This document shows positions 1 to 9,474 of a DNA stretch of 64,000 nucleotides, in pieces. The DNA comes from Lacihabitans sp. CCS-44 (GTDB lineage: Bacteria > Bacteroidota > Bacteroidia > Cytophagales > Spirosomataceae): the NCBI RefSeq assembly GCF_024343735.1, contig NZ_RJUE01000006.1, positions 37,390 through 101,389 on the forward strand, read 5' to 3'. The stretch's first letter is position 1, and each line of letters begins with the position of its first letter. A program made the position numbers and the translations under genes. The notes below the pieces were generated by a model. The model was not told the DNA's origin. It made no database searches and saw nothing but the letters and a program-made list of their open reading frames with translations.

Positions 1-1
1 T

Positions 2-877
2 GGATTTGGGGGAGGTTGGGGCATGAATTCATGGAACAGATTTTCACCTTGGGGTTATAATTCATGGGGAAATTCTTGGATGATGGATTCTTGGGCTTAC
101 AGCCCATGGGGTTATAACTCTTGGGGATACAACAGCTTTTATTCTCCTTGGGGTTATAACAGCTTTTACAACCCTTATGATTATTATGGCGGCGGTTATT
201 ACAACAACTATAGACCATATTATAACAATCAGTCAGTAGTTGCTCAGAACGCCTACAAAAACGGCTCAAGAACCTATGGTGCAAGAGAAGCGGGTAGAAA
301 CTCGTCTAACTACAATGACAGATTTGTGAACACCACAAAGCAGGCTACAGCTACCTCAGGAGGAAGAACTTCGAGTGCTGTTAGAAACTCAAACAATACC
401 AACACAGCCAACGGTGACAGGGTATTGGCCGATAGAAAAAATGGAACATGGGTAGGCAACAGTTCAGGAAACAATGCAAGCAATAGCAGTAGCAGAACTA
501 CTTACTCTAACTCAAGGGCATCTAACGGTTCTACTGACTCTTATAATCCAAGCTCTAGAAGACCAGCGAGTTATGATTCTTACAACAGATCTACTAACTC
601 GGGCTCTAGCAGCTACAGTTCGAGAAGTGCAAGCACAAACAATACGGCTCAAGGGAACACTTACACTCGTCCATCGTCGAGTAGATCATCGGGGAACACC
701 TATAGCTCTCCGAGCAATGACAACAGAGGCTCTTCATCCTACTCGTCGCCGAGCAACAGCAGCAGTAACTCTAGCTACAGTTCGGGTTCAAGTTCACGAG
801 GAAGTAGCAGCAGTAGCTCTTCGTCCAGTTCTGGTGGTTCAAGCTCAGGTGGTGGCTCTTCAAGAGGGCCAAGATAA
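2..877 (+). CDS. Low-complexity Asn/Ser/Tyr/Gly-rich protein, 5' end outside the window
   Basis: The frame is open from base 2 with no stop before the first Met at 23, so the gene almost certainly starts upstream and only its C-terminal 290 or so residues are here. The visible N-terminal part has tandem SPWGYNS-type motifs rich in Trp, Tyr, Gly and Asn. It then passes into an Asn/Ser/Thr/Arg-rich stretch and ends in a Ser/Gly tract with a final basic GPR. No catalytic domain is visible. Such composition is typical of disordered, surface or adhesive low-complexity proteins, but no function can be assigned. A strong terminator follows the stop. Confidence 0.7.
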   Translation, partial: GFGGGWGMNSWNRFSPWGYNSWGNSWMMDSWAYSPWGYNSWGYNSFYSPWGYNSFYNPYDYYGGGYYNNYRPYYNNQSVVAQNAYKNGSRTYGAREAGRNSSNYNDRFVNTTKQATATSGGRTSSAVRNSNNTNTANGDRVLADRKNGTWVGNSSGNNASNSSSRTTYSNSRASNGSTDSYNPSSRRPASYDSYNRSTNSGSSSYSSRSASTNNTAQGNTYTRPSSSRSSGNTYSSPSNDNRGSSSYSSPSNSSSNSSYSSGSSSRGSSSSSSSSSSGGSSSGGGSSRGPR

Positions 878-903
878 TTTTTTAAATAAAACTCAATTTT
901 ATA

Positions 904-942
904 CCCCGCTAATAAACCAATTGTTGTTGGCGGGGATTTTTT
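904..942 (+). terminator. Rho-independent terminator
   Basis: A 12-bp stem (904-915 with 924-935, two G-U pairs) with an 8-nt loop is followed by a run of seven T. It closes the low-complexity gene and isolates it from the barrel gene at 966. Confidence 0.8.
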
Positions 943-965
943 TATCCTTTTTTTAATATAACACT

Positions 966-2480
966 ATGAAAAAGTTATTTTTTGGAGCATTAGCATTTGC
1001 TTTGGGTGTTTCTTCTTCAGTTGCACAATTGTCGCTTAACGGCCATTTTTACGGCGAAGACGCTCTGAAGTTTTATTCTTACGGAAATTATGGGTCAGCC
1101 AGAACGCAAGGAATGGGTGGTGCATTTACAGCCCTGGGTGGAGATTTGAGCAGTTCATACTTAAATCCGGCGGGTCTGGGTTTTTATAATAAATCCGAAT
1201 TTACTATAAGTCCAATATTTACAACTACCAACTCTACATCTAGTTACATTGATAACTCGGCCAAATTAAGTACAACTAATATGAGCATAGGCCAAATAGG
1301 TGTGGTCTTCAGTAACAGGGGTGTTGGAACTAGAAAAAAAAGAACAGCATGGAGTATTTCTTATAATACTTTGGCGAACTTTAACAATGACTATTCTTAC
1401 AATGGCTCAAACAAAAGAAGCTCCATTTCCGACTATTTTGCTGAACGGGCTACTCAAAGAGGAATAAGTTCGGAGGATTTGAATGAAGAGTTTAATACCA
1501 CCACCAGATTAGCAGCTAATACCACGGCCTTGGCATATCAGGCCTATTTGATTGATCCTATTCAAGGAGGGGGCTATGTAGCCTCAGAGCTCTCAACACC
1601 GGTTATACAAAAAGGGAATGTGTCTGAAGCCGGCAACTTAAACCAAATAAATGTGGGCTATGGAATCAATTACGACGACAAAACCTATATTGGAGCCTCC
1701 CTAGGAATTCAAAATTTAAATTACAGTCAATTGACTGACTTAACAGAGCAATTTCCGAATGGCCAATTTTTTAATGGCTTTACCTTCGGAGACGAACTTC
1801 TTGTAAAAGGTACTGGCCTGAACTTGTCAGTTGGAGCTATCATGAAATTAAGTAACAACATAAGGATTGGAGCAAACATTACAAGCCCAACCTCTATGAG
1901 GATTAATGAAACCTACACTTCTTATGTAGCCTATGACCAAAAACCAAATACGTTCGAATCAGACGAGCAAGAGTTATTTACCGTACCAAACGATTTTAAA
2001 TACAGAATATCGTCGCCATTGAAAGCAAACATAGGAACTTCTATATTTTTACCAAAAAAACTGGGTGTAGTAAGTGTAGAAGCCGAGTACGTGGGCTATA
2101 ATATGATGAATATCAAAGACAAAGAAGACAATAGATGGTCTACAGACCAAAAAAGAGGTATTCAAAGCGAGTTTAAAGATGTGATTAATGTAAAGGCTGG
2201 AGGTGAATTGAGATTTGGTGTGGCAAGAATTAGGGCTGGACTTAACTATTTGGGAGATCCTAGAAAAAATAGCGACGCCTATAACACCAGTTCATCGCTA
2301 ATTGGGACTCTTGGTGCTGGAGTAAGAAACAATAGATTCTTTGCTGATATATCCTATTCAAGAATGTCTAGAGACTTTGCATTTACGCCTTACAATCTTA
2401 GCATCGAAACAGACTATGAATCAGCCACTTTAAAACAAACCAAAGGAACGTTTGGGATTAGTTTTGGAACATTTTTCTGA
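966..2480 (+). CDS. Outer-membrane beta-barrel protein, OMPP1/FadL-like
   Basis: This 504-residue protein has a signal peptide (about residues 1-20, ending SSVAQ) and then a mature N-terminus with the motif GMGGAFTALGGD and YLNPAGLGF. That motif is typical of the OMPP1/FadL/TodX-like barrels common in Bacteroidota, including PorV-like proteins. The rest alternates short hydrophobic and polar segments and ends in an aromatic residue (GTFF), as expected of a barrel inserted in the outer membrane. The substrate cannot be told from sequence. It is a single gene between two terminators. Confidence 0.75.
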   Translation: MKKLFFGALAFALGVSSSVAQLSLNGHFYGEDALKFYSYGNYGSARTQGMGGAFTALGGDLSSSYLNPAGLGFYNKSEFTISPIFTTTNSTSSYIDNSAKLSTTNMSIGQIGVVFSNRGVGTRKKRTAWSISYNTLANFNNDYSYNGSNKRSSISDYFAERATQRGISSEDLNEEFNTTTRLAANTTALAYQAYLIDPIQGGGYVASELSTPVIQKGNVSEAGNLNQINVGYGINYDDKTYIGASLGIQNLNYSQLTDLTEQFPNGQFFNGFTFGDELLVKGTGLNLSVGAIMKLSNNIRIGANITSPTSMRINETYTSYVAYDQKPNTFESDEQELFTVPNDFKYRISSPLKANIGTSIFLPKKLGVVSVEAEYVGYNMMNIKDKEDNRWSTDQKRGIQSEFKDVINVKAGGELRFGVARIRAGLNYLGDPRKNSDAYNTSSSLIGTLGAGVRNNRFFADISYSRMSRDFAFTPYNLSIETDYESATLKQTKGTFGISFGTFF

Positions 2481-2494
2481 CAAGAAAAAACATT

Positions 2495-2530
2495 AAAAAA
2501 GCGGTTTTGAAATCCCAAAACCGCTTTTTT
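2495..2530. terminator. Bidirectional terminator between convergent genes
   Basis: A 15-bp stem (2495-2509 with 2516-2530) is flanked by an A-run on the left and a T-run on the right. It can end both the barrel gene on the plus strand and the glycosyltransferase on the minus strand. Confidence 0.85.
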
Positions 2531-2541
2531 GTTTTTAGTGT

Positions 2542-3279
2542 TTACCATTTCTTCTCAAAGTCCCCTCTAGAAAAATATTTCTCTATAAAACAATACATTA
2601 AAATAAAGAAATATCGACTACCCATTTCTCTAATTTTCAATTTTGACTCACCATATTTCCTGTTTGTCCAAGAGTTTGGAACTACAGCAAAACTAAATCC
2701 TCTGATAATTGCCTTTAGCGGAAGTTCAATTGTAAGATTAAAATGGGGTGATAAAAAAGGTTTTACACCTTCTATAGTATGTCTCTTGTATAACTTAAAA
2801 GCATTTGTAGTATCATTATATTTGATATTCATTACCAACCTTATAATCGCATTGGCAACTCTATTTATTATTTTCTTGATACCGGGATAATCAATGGTCT
2901 TGCCACCTTTCATAAAACGACTTCCAAATACACAATCAAAGTTACCTTCTTGCATGGTCTCATAAAATTTCACCAAATCATGAGGCGAATCTGACAAATC
3001 TGCCATCATTACAGCTACGCAATCACCAGTAAATCTTTCTAAGCCATATCTTACAGCATAACCAAAGCCATTTTGACCAGTGTTTGTTACAAAATACAAA
3101 GAATTGTACTTAAACTTCAGAGCTTCTAAAACTTCTAAGGTATTGTCCTTTGAGTTATCATTTACCACCAAAATTTCATAGTCTATCTTTTTATCAGAAA
3201 GAACAAACACCAATTCCTCTATTGTTTCACTTATAGACTCTGCTTCGTTATAGGCAGGAATTACAATACTTAACTTCAC
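2542..3279 (-). CDS. Glycosyltransferase family 2 (dolichol-phosphate-mannose-synthase-like)
   Basis: The 245-residue protein begins SIVIPAYNE and has the GT-A nucleotide-sugar motifs VVNDNSKD (about 39-46), ADLSDSP (93-99) and GSRFMKGG (119-126), typical of the DPM1-like GT2 branch. These enzymes transfer a sugar from a nucleotide donor to a lipid carrier or glycan at the cytoplasmic membrane. The start is GTG at 3279, which gives a natural N-terminus. It is the last gene of the 5439-to-2542 cluster, 33 bp behind an SDR epimerase, so a role in surface-glycan assembly is inferred. Donor and acceptor are unknown. Confidence 0.85.
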   Translation of the reverse strand: MKLSIVIPAYNEAESISETIEELVFVLSDKKIDYEILVVNDNSKDNTLEVLEALKFKYNSLYFVTNTGQNGFGYAVRYGLERFTGDCVAVMMADLSDSPHDLVKFYETMQEGNFDCVFGSRFMKGGKTIDYPGIKKIINRVANAIIRLVMNIKYNDTTNAFKLYKRHTIEGVKPFLSPHFNLTIELPLKAIIRGFSFAVVPNSWTNRKYGESKLKIREMGSRYFFILMYCFIEKYFSRGDFEKKW

Positions 3280-3312
3280 GTAATTTTGAGTTACATTAAA
3301 AAAAAAAGCAAA

Positions 3313-4374
3313 TTACTTCAACTTAACTTGTTGAAAAAAAATCTGTTCAAGAATATCGTTTAAGTTATACTTATAAGTCCATTCAGGATAATGATTCTTG
3401 AACTTAGAAACATCAGAAATATACCAAATATGATCGCCAATGCGATTGTCTTCAGCATAACTAAAATTCATTTTGTTTCCAGTTATCGATTCACAAATCT
3501 CAATTGCTTCTGTCATAGAACAATTTGAATGTCTGCCACCACCTGCGTTATAAACTTCACCTTGCCTAGGATTCATGTAAAAATGATAGAACATATTTAC
3601 AAGGTCATAAGAGTGTATATTGTCTCTCACTTGTTTACCTTTATATCCAAAAACTGTATAATGATTCCCTGTAACTGCACATTTCATCAAATAAGAAAGA
3701 AATCCATGCAATTGTGTACCAGAATGATTTGGTCCAGTCAAACATCCTCCTCTGAATACTGCGACATTCATACCAAAGTACTTGCCATATTCTTGTGAAA
3801 GTACATCCGCCGCAACTTTGGATGCACCAAAAAGTGAATGCTTAGAATTATCTATACTCATACTTTCATCTATTCCATGTTGAAAATAAGCATGGTCTTC
3901 TGAAATTTCCCACCGTTTATCTTGTTCCAATAAAGGCAAATAATTTGGAGTATCCCCGTAAACTTTATTAGTAGATGTAAAAATAAAAACCGCTTTAGAG
4001 CAAAATAAGCGGGTAAGTTCTAGCATGTGTAATGTTCCGTTTGCATTTATTGTAAAGTCGGTGAGTGGTTCTTTCGCAGCCCAGTCGTGGCTAGGCTGTG
4101 CTGCGGTATGAATTATCAACTTGATATCGGTACCATACTGCTCAAAAACAGCCTTTAACGCCTCATAATTTCTAATATCAATAGAATAATGCTTGTAATT
4201 TTGGATAGATTCTTCCAATTCATTTTTACTTCTTTCAGTGGAAGCATCTTTTCCGAAAAAATAGGCCCTTTGATCGTTATCAATACCAATAACTAAATCC
4301 ATTTTATCAGAAAAAAAACGTACAGATTCGCTTCCAATCAATCCAGCAGAACCTGTAACTATAGCTATGTTCAT
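3313..4374 (-). CDS. NAD-dependent epimerase/dehydratase, CDP-paratose-2-epimerase-like
   Basis: An extended SDR of 353 residues with an N-terminal NAD-binding Gly motif (TGSAGLIG, residues 7-14), a Ser/Thr region TSTNKVYG (133-140) and [10 protein letters not shown] further on. It resembles the CDP-paratose/tyvelose epimerase branch. The usual catalytic YxxxK reads F182-G-A-S-K186, so the Tyr is Phe. From memory this LFGASK form recurs in a distinct sub-branch, so it may be a family trait and not damage. The gene sits 3 bp after the 4378-5439 gene and has exactly the same protein length, pointing to an ancient duplication. A sugar-nucleotide modification role is inferred. Confidence 0.8.
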   Translation of the reverse strand: MNIAIVTGSAGLIGSESVRFFSDKMDLVIGIDNDQRAYFFGKDASTERSKNELEESIQNYKHYSIDIRNYEALKAVFEQYGTDIKLIIHTAAQPSHDWAAKEPLTDFTINANGTLHMLELTRLFCSKAVFIFTSTNKVYGDTPNYLPLLEQDKRWEISEDHAYFQHGIDESMSIDNSKHSLFGASKVAADVLSQEYGKYFGMNVAVFRGGCLTGPNHSGTQLHGFLSYLMKCAVTGNHYTVFGYKGKQVRDNIHSYDLVNMFYHFYMNPRQGEVYNAGGGRHSNCSMTEAIEICESITGNKMNFSYAEDNRIGDHIWYISDVSKFKNHYPEWTYKYNLNDILEQIFFQQVKLK

Positions 4375-4377
4375 AAT

Positions 4378-5439
4378 TTACTTTAAAATGTTTTCTAATT
4401 GTTTTTCATTTTCGCCTATCCAATGATAAATATCAGAGAATATCTGGCTGGGAGTTTTTAGAGGTTTCCAACCAATTTCTCGCTCAATTTTAGAATTATC
4501 AGTAATATAAATTCTCAAATCAGCCGGTCTATTCTCTATTTCAGAACCTATTTGAATTTTATTTCCAGTAATTTCCTGACAGATACTGGTCATTTCCATC
4601 AAAGATACGCTTGTACTACGCCCTCCTCCAGCATTGAATATTTTTCCTGTAAACTTTGATATGTTATGAATCTGAATATCAATTAAGGCTACCAAATCTT
4701 CCACATGCAAGATGTCCCTCACCTGCTTGCCAATACCTCCATACCCTATATACTTCAATGATTGTTTCCAATAATGTTTTGCCATCCAAAGCGTAACAAC
4801 CCCTTGGTCTGTTTTGCCCATTTGCCTTGGGCCAGCTATAACTCCAAATCTTGTAATAGCAGCATCTAAATTATAGAAAGAAGAATACTCTTGAATGAAA
4901 AGCTCAGAAGACAATTTTGTTGTACCATAAAACGACCTTGCTCCAAAAAGCGTAAAATCTTCAGATATTCCAGCACTAGAAATACCCTTCTCTTTTTGAT
5001 TATCTAAAAAAGAAAATCTTGTTTCCTCTTCAATAAAAGATGCATCTTCAATATTTGATATAGGATATACCCTACTTGTGGAAAGAAAAATAAGCTTGGC
5101 TTTATTCTTTAAACATGCATTAAAACAATTAATAGAGCCATATAGATTATTATTGATAACATAAGTTGGATCAGAATTAAGACCAGACATCACGGAGGGC
5201 TCTGCGGAGGCTTCAATCAAAACGTCAAAGCCATCAAGGTCATTTAAATCCTCTGAATTCCTAATATCGCCATGAACAAACTCTATCCCTCTTATCTTAA
5301 AATCAATCAGATTTAATTCTGAACCTCTCCTTTTTAAATTATCAAATGCAATAATTCTGTAACTAGGATATTTCTCTTTGAGTTTTATGCAAAGTGTAGA
5401 ACCAATAAACCCAGCACCTCCAGTAACTACAAGTATCAT
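4378..5439 (-). CDS. NAD-dependent epimerase/dehydratase
   Basis: An extended SDR of 353 residues with the NAD motif TGGAGFIGS (6-14), the Ser/Thr region LSTSRVYP (119-126) and an intact catalytic Y171-GTT-K175. GPRQMG and KQVRDILHVED are the usual substrate-domain landmarks of sugar-nucleotide epimerases. It is the first gene of a three-gene minus-strand cluster (epimerase, epimerase, GT2) with a well-formed promoter about 80 bp upstream. The exact sugar is unknown. UDP-glucose 4-epimerase-like and CDP-paratose-like activities are both possible. Confidence 0.82.
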   Translation of the reverse strand: MILVVTGGAGFIGSTLCIKLKEKYPSYRIIAFDNLKRRGSELNLIDFKIRGIEFVHGDIRNSEDLNDLDGFDVLIEASAEPSVMSGLNSDPTYVINNNLYGSINCFNACLKNKAKLIFLSTSRVYPISNIEDASFIEEETRFSFLDNQKEKGISSAGISEDFTLFGARSFYGTTKLSSELFIQEYSSFYNLDAAITRFGVIAGPRQMGKTDQGVVTLWMAKHYWKQSLKYIGYGGIGKQVRDILHVEDLVALIDIQIHNISKFTGKIFNAGGGRSTSVSLMEMTSICQEITGNKIQIGSEIENRPADLRIYITDNSKIEREIGWKPLKTPSQIFSDIYHWIGENEKQLENILK

Positions 5440-5515
5440 TTAATTTATAATTAGCAATGTCCAAAACACGTCAATTGTTAAAAATCTTGTGTGAATCCAC
5501 ATACAAAATAGTCTG

Positions 5516-5547
5516 CAAATTTATCAATACTCAACGGTAAAACCAAA
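5516..5547 (-). promoter_or_regulatory. Bacteroidota-type promoter for the epimerase/glycosyltransferase cluster
   Basis: On the minus strand this reads TTTG (5544-5547), a 20-nt spacer, then TAAATTTG (5516-5523), an exact match to the TTTG-N-TAnnTTTG promoter form. It would give a leader of about 70 nt before the start at 5439. Confidence 0.7.
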
Positions 5548-5634
5548 TTAAAAAGAGCCGCTTAGAAATACCATACTTTAATTCAAAAATCGAACTCGTC
5601 AAATAATTTCTATACACAAAAGTCCAAATAACCC

Positions 5635-7710
5635 TTATGGAACCTTATCCTTTGAATAAAAATAATATACTGACTCTAAGTGCGATACAAACATCTCTCC
5701 GTCTGTATTTACTAGTAAATCCAGCTTAAAAACCGAATTACGTTTTTTGAGAAACCTTTCTACCTGCTGGTACTCAAATTTTGTATAAAAAACACCTTTT
5801 TTATTCTCTGTATTATAAGGTTTTAATACACTCAAAAAACTACTCCCATCCTGACCATGAAAAATCAAGTAATATTTACTTGACTTATTGGTGTGTTTCA
5901 AATTTGTAAGATTCAATACTATTTCATGAAAATTATTCAAACTAAATGCCTCCTCGAGTATTGGTCTGGAAACAGTGTCGTCTTTGAATTTCTGGGATTC
6001 GGTAACTACATTAACCTTTGATTTTGATTGATACTCATCATAATCAATTGCATTTCTAACTTCAAACCATTGACTGCATACAATTATAGAATCATCCTCA
6101 ACTCTAAAAATTGAAACCTCCGTCCTTTCGTTTGGTAAATATTTCTTTGGTAATAAAAAATCAAAACCAACAGTTTGGGCTTTGGCTTGTTGAAATAAAC
6201 TCAGATGTGGTTTTAATCCTGGGATAATATAATAAGTTTTTTTTCCTCTTGACTGAAAAACGATACCCAATCTAAGAGTATTGGTTTTAAATATCCCTCT
6301 GTAGTTACCTTTTATCATCAAATACGGATTCTCTTTTATATCAAACCCTTCTATCTTTTCAATTACAAACCCATCACTATTTCGCCCAAAACTATTTTTT
6401 TTTCCATTGGTATTAAAAGGCTGAGAGACTACATTTTTTTTAATTTTTTCTACGTCAAAAAAACCTTTTTTAGCCAAATCTTCTATTCTATGCGTTGAAA
6501 CAAGAGGAATATTGTAAATCGTTTCTCTATCTTCATACAACTCTAATGTATTTCCAAGATACATCATTTCGTTATTGCGAGTCTCTATTTCGTCGTATTT
6601 CAAGGTTTCTCTCCAAGTCCTATAATTTTTAGTTTGATAAGCAAGTCCAGCAGAAAGTATAACTACAAAAAACAAAAGCACTTTTTTATAACTATTCTCG
6701 AGCTTCCATTGCTTCAAAAACTCTCTAAAGAAAAGCATATAAAGCAATACAAAAATCATCACGCTATTGATTAAATAGGCCCCCCTTTGCAAAAACTGGC
6801 TTCCGTATTCTTGTCTTTTTACAGAAATTATCAGAAAAGTTAAAAGATAAAAAAGCAACATAAGCGTCAAGCTCAATTCCCTTTCATAAGATTTCTTAAC
6901 AATCACAAAATAGCATATAAACAACAATGCAATCACACCAAGTACAAGGTTGATTGTTAATGAACCAAAGCCTCCAATTCCTCCAACATAAATCGGATAA
7001 ACTTTTAACAAATAAGGAATTATATCTAATTTCAAAATACTCTTCCCGCTCTCATAATCATGAAAATAAATATAAGAAATAACCATGGATGATACTCCCC
7101 AAATTAACATCCTTTTATAATCTTTCTGTAAAAAAAGTCCTCCAAATACAATCGGCATCAATAAAATACCATTCCCATTAGAAAAAACTCCAAAAAATAA
7201 ACAAATCACAGAAATAAAGGTATATTTTTTATGTATAGCTGTGTAAATGGTTGCTATTGTAAAAAAAATCATTGGAAAATGGCTCAAAGACTCCATTGCC
7301 AAATAATAAATTTCGGAATATGCAAAGCTCAGCATCAGCAATGGTACTGGCAGGAAATAGTAGAATTTCTTTATGTTAAACCTACCTTCAAGAAATAAAA
7401 AAAACATCGAGAAGAAATAAAATAGCAGCCCTATAACCCTAAATGACTCGAGGTCTATCTTTCCAAAAAAACAAAAATAAGTTAAATTTATTAATCTTAG
7501 AGTGGCTATTCTATGCTCGTTGTGCTGGGAAAAAATTAGTCTGATTTTTTCCCAAAAACCATTGTAGGCAAAATACCTATTATTAAAATCAAAAAAGGCC
7601 TCATAATCATCAGAAATTGGGAAGTTCTGAAAATTAAGTGTAACATCATAAAAATAGGCAACTAAAAAGCCCAAAAAAACAATAACTGAGATTATATTCA
7701 ATATCCTCAT
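5635..7710 (-). CDS. Large polytopic membrane protein, GT-C-like, polysaccharide cluster
   Basis: About 691 residues from the ATG at 7710; a TTG two codons earlier is less likely. The N-terminal 350 residues hold about ten hydrophobic segments. After the first there is an acidic SDDYEAFFDF loop and then SQHNEHRIATLR, an arrangement seen in GT-C glycosyltransferases and related hypothetical proteins of polysaccharide loci. The C-terminal 300 residues are soluble and probably periplasmic. I do not recognise a named family. Its place between aroK and the epimerase cluster suggests lipid-linked sugar transfer, but this is inference. Confidence 0.65.
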   Translation of the reverse strand: MRILNIISVIVFLGFLVAYFYDVTLNFQNFPISDDYEAFFDFNNRYFAYNGFWEKIRLIFSQHNEHRIATLRLINLTYFCFFGKIDLESFRVIGLLFYFFSMFFLFLEGRFNIKKFYYFLPVPLLMLSFAYSEIYYLAMESLSHFPMIFFTIATIYTAIHKKYTFISVICLFFGVFSNGNGILLMPIVFGGLFLQKDYKRMLIWGVSSMVISYIYFHDYESGKSILKLDIIPYLLKVYPIYVGGIGGFGSLTINLVLGVIALLFICYFVIVKKSYERELSLTLMLLFYLLTFLIISVKRQEYGSQFLQRGAYLINSVMIFVLLYMLFFREFLKQWKLENSYKKVLLFFVVILSAGLAYQTKNYRTWRETLKYDEIETRNNEMMYLGNTLELYEDRETIYNIPLVSTHRIEDLAKKGFFDVEKIKKNVVSQPFNTNGKKNSFGRNSDGFVIEKIEGFDIKENPYLMIKGNYRGIFKTNTLRLGIVFQSRGKKTYYIIPGLKPHLSLFQQAKAQTVGFDFLLPKKYLPNERTEVSIFRVEDDSIIVCSQWFEVRNAIDYDEYQSKSKVNVVTESQKFKDDTVSRPILEEAFSLNNFHEIVLNLTNLKHTNKSSKYYLIFHGQDGSSFLSVLKPYNTENKKGVFYTKFEYQQVERFLKKRNSVFKLDLLVNTDGEMFVSHLESVYYFYSKDKVP

Positions 7711-7783
7711 TAACAAAACATTAAAACATAAAGGACACCAAAATCTCCAAGTTCATTCATCATTTTTTAAATAGTATAGAAAT

Positions 7784-7814
7784 AAAAAAGCGACTACTAA
7801 GAAGTCGCTTTTTT
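7784..7814. terminator. Terminator downstream of aroK
   Basis: A 12-bp stem (7784-7795 with 7803-7814) with a 7-nt loop, an A-run on the left and a T-run on the right. It lies just beyond the aroK stop and separates aroK from the membrane-protein gene. Confidence 0.8.
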
Positions 7815-7823
7815 ATTTAATTT

Positions 7824-8345
7824 TCACCTTAGTGTTCTAAAATGGGCGTCTAAAATCCACATAATAGTATTTGCATCGGTATCTCCTTCAATCACAATAT
7901 CAGCTCGTTTGTATGTATCTATCCTTGACTCATAAGTTTTAAACAAAGTATCAATTAAAGAATCGCTCTCGAGACTAAACAAAGGTCTATTGTTTTTTTT
8001 GGAATTCCGCATCCGTTCTTCCAACTTAAAGGGCTTAACATCCAAAAATACACTTATACCATTTTCTTTAATTATAGCCATATTATTATTGTAACAGGGT
8101 GTGCCTCCCCCCGTTGCAACAACTAATCTAGTGTTGGGTTCAATTTTTTTCAGTTGTTCCGTTTCCAGTTTTCTAAAATATTCTTCTCCCTCTAAATTAA
8201 AAATCTCATTAATCTTTTTTCCCTCTGAAGTCTCAATCTTTTTATCTAAATCAATAAAATCATAATTTAATTCTTTTGCTAATTGTCTTCCAAGGGTACT
8301 TTTTCCTGAGGATGGCATCCCCAACATAAAAATATTTGTCGTCAT
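7824..8345 (-). CDS. aroK: Shikimate kinase
   Basis: A 173-residue P-loop kinase of the usual length. It has Walker A GMPSSGKST (9-17), the shikimate-binding DLDKKIE (32-38) and FRKLE (57-61), the GGGTP loop (79-83) and the lid region NRPLF near residue 120. It phosphorylates shikimate at the 3-OH in the chorismate pathway in the cytoplasm. The stop of the preceding DoxX/MauE-like gene is downstream of its start by only 2 bp, so the two are probably co-transcribed. Confidence 0.93.
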   Translation of the reverse strand: MTTNIFMLGMPSSGKSTLGRQLAKELNYDFIDLDKKIETSEGKKINEIFNLEGEEYFRKLETEQLKKIEPNTRLVVATGGGTPCYNNNMAIIKENGISVFLDVKPFKLEERMRNSKKNNRPLFSLESDSLIDTLFKTYESRIDTYKRADIVIEGDTDANTIMWILDAHFRTLR

Positions 8346-8347
8346 TC

Positions 8348-9472
8348 TTAAAACTTAGTACTAATTATCAATTCATTTATTTGATTGGCGGTAGGAATTT
8401 CATTGTAACTCCACTTTTTAACTACTACGCCATCGTTTAGTAATACAAAACATGGATTATTTCTTGCCATAGTCTTCAAGACTTTTTCATCGCAAGTATA
8501 ATAATCAAGCGTTATGTTTTTCTCTTTTTGTAAGGTCAAATACTCCTCTGTTGGTATTGAGGTAATTATCATTGGCTTTATTTTCCTTTTAGCAAGTTTG
8601 TTAGCCAATTTGTTAATCGGTTCAAAATCCAAATTCTGTAAACCTTCTTTCTTTTTCAACACTATGAAAAATATTTTTCCTTCAAAAGTTTGTTGGGTAA
8701 AATCATTACCAGCACTGTCTGCAATACTATAATCAGTAATTTTAGCCTTCAGAAGTTCCTCGTTCAATACCACCGAGGATATATATTTATATCTGTTGGT
8801 ATCCGAAAGATACTCCTTGCTTTCAATTTCACTATTTTCTTTTTTGTCTAAAAAAACATACTGCAAATCAGGTTTAATATTTGGTCTTTCCATTTGTTTG
8901 GGAATGCTTTTACCTGCCGCATAAGGCAAAAAGTCCAAAATCGGCAGATACCTGATAGCATATACACCTATACCAATTGATAAAATTATAGAAATTAAAA
9001 CCATTGGTGTTCCAAGTTCTGACTTCCTAAATCGCTGACGATATAAAAATATTATCAATATAAAAACCATACTCACTACATCTTTTATAAAGGAATCCCA
9101 TGGCTTTAATTTAAGAAAATCACCAAAACAGCCGCAGTCTGTAACTTTGTTGAAATATGCGGAGTAAAAAGTCAAAAACGTAAAAAAGACCATAAGGCCT
9201 AGTACCATCCATGACGTACTTTTCATTCTAAAACTAAAAACCAAAGCAACTCCTAAAACCAATTCTAAACAGCAAAACAACAATGACATAGCCAAGGCAT
9301 TGTGTGCCAAACCATTGAAAAAAGGGGCAAGCATTGGTAAGTCTCCTGCAAAAACCTCAAAATATTCTTGAAGTTTCAAACCAGTACCGTAAGGGTCTAT
9401 CACTTTTACGAAGCCCGAAAAAATAAATTCTAAGCCAACAAGGATTCTTGAAAAATTTGCTATGAACTTCAT
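8348..9472 (-). CDS. DoxX/MauE-like membrane protein with a thioredoxin-like tail (BT_3928-type)
   Basis: The ATG at 9472 (MKFIANFSRILVG) is chosen over an upstream Met at 9523: it starts 2 bp after the DUF1599 stop and begins directly with the first membrane segment. Four hydrophobic segments form a DoxX/MauE-like bundle (about residues 5-150) with the redox-looking motif DCGCFGDF. One further segment and a C-terminal domain with NPCFVLLNDG resemble a thioredoxin fold. In Bacteroidota this gene commonly neighbours folP and DUF1599. A role in envelope redox or quinone chemistry is inferred, not shown. Confidence 0.72.
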   Translation of the reverse strand: MKFIANFSRILVGLEFIFSGFVKVIDPYGTGLKLQEYFEVFAGDLPMLAPFFNGLAHNALAMSLLFCCLELVLGVALVFSFRMKSTSWMVLGLMVFFTFLTFYSAYFNKVTDCGCFGDFLKLKPWDSFIKDVVSMVFILIIFLYRQRFRKSELGTPMVLISIILSIGIGVYAIRYLPILDFLPYAAGKSIPKQMERPNIKPDLQYVFLDKKENSEIESKEYLSDTNRYKYISSVVLNEELLKAKITDYSIADSAGNDFTQQTFEGKIFFIVLKKKEGLQNLDFEPINKLANKLAKRKIKPMIITSIPTEEYLTLQKEKNITLDYYTCDEKVLKTMARNNPCFVLLNDGVVVKKWSYNEIPTANQINELIISTKF

Positions 9473-9474
9473 TT

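Noticed and set aside
474..956. A 160-codon plus-strand frame inside and beyond the low-complexity gene
   Set aside because: It is a shadow of the Ser/Asn-rich codons in another frame; its product has no sensible pattern and it runs into the terminator.
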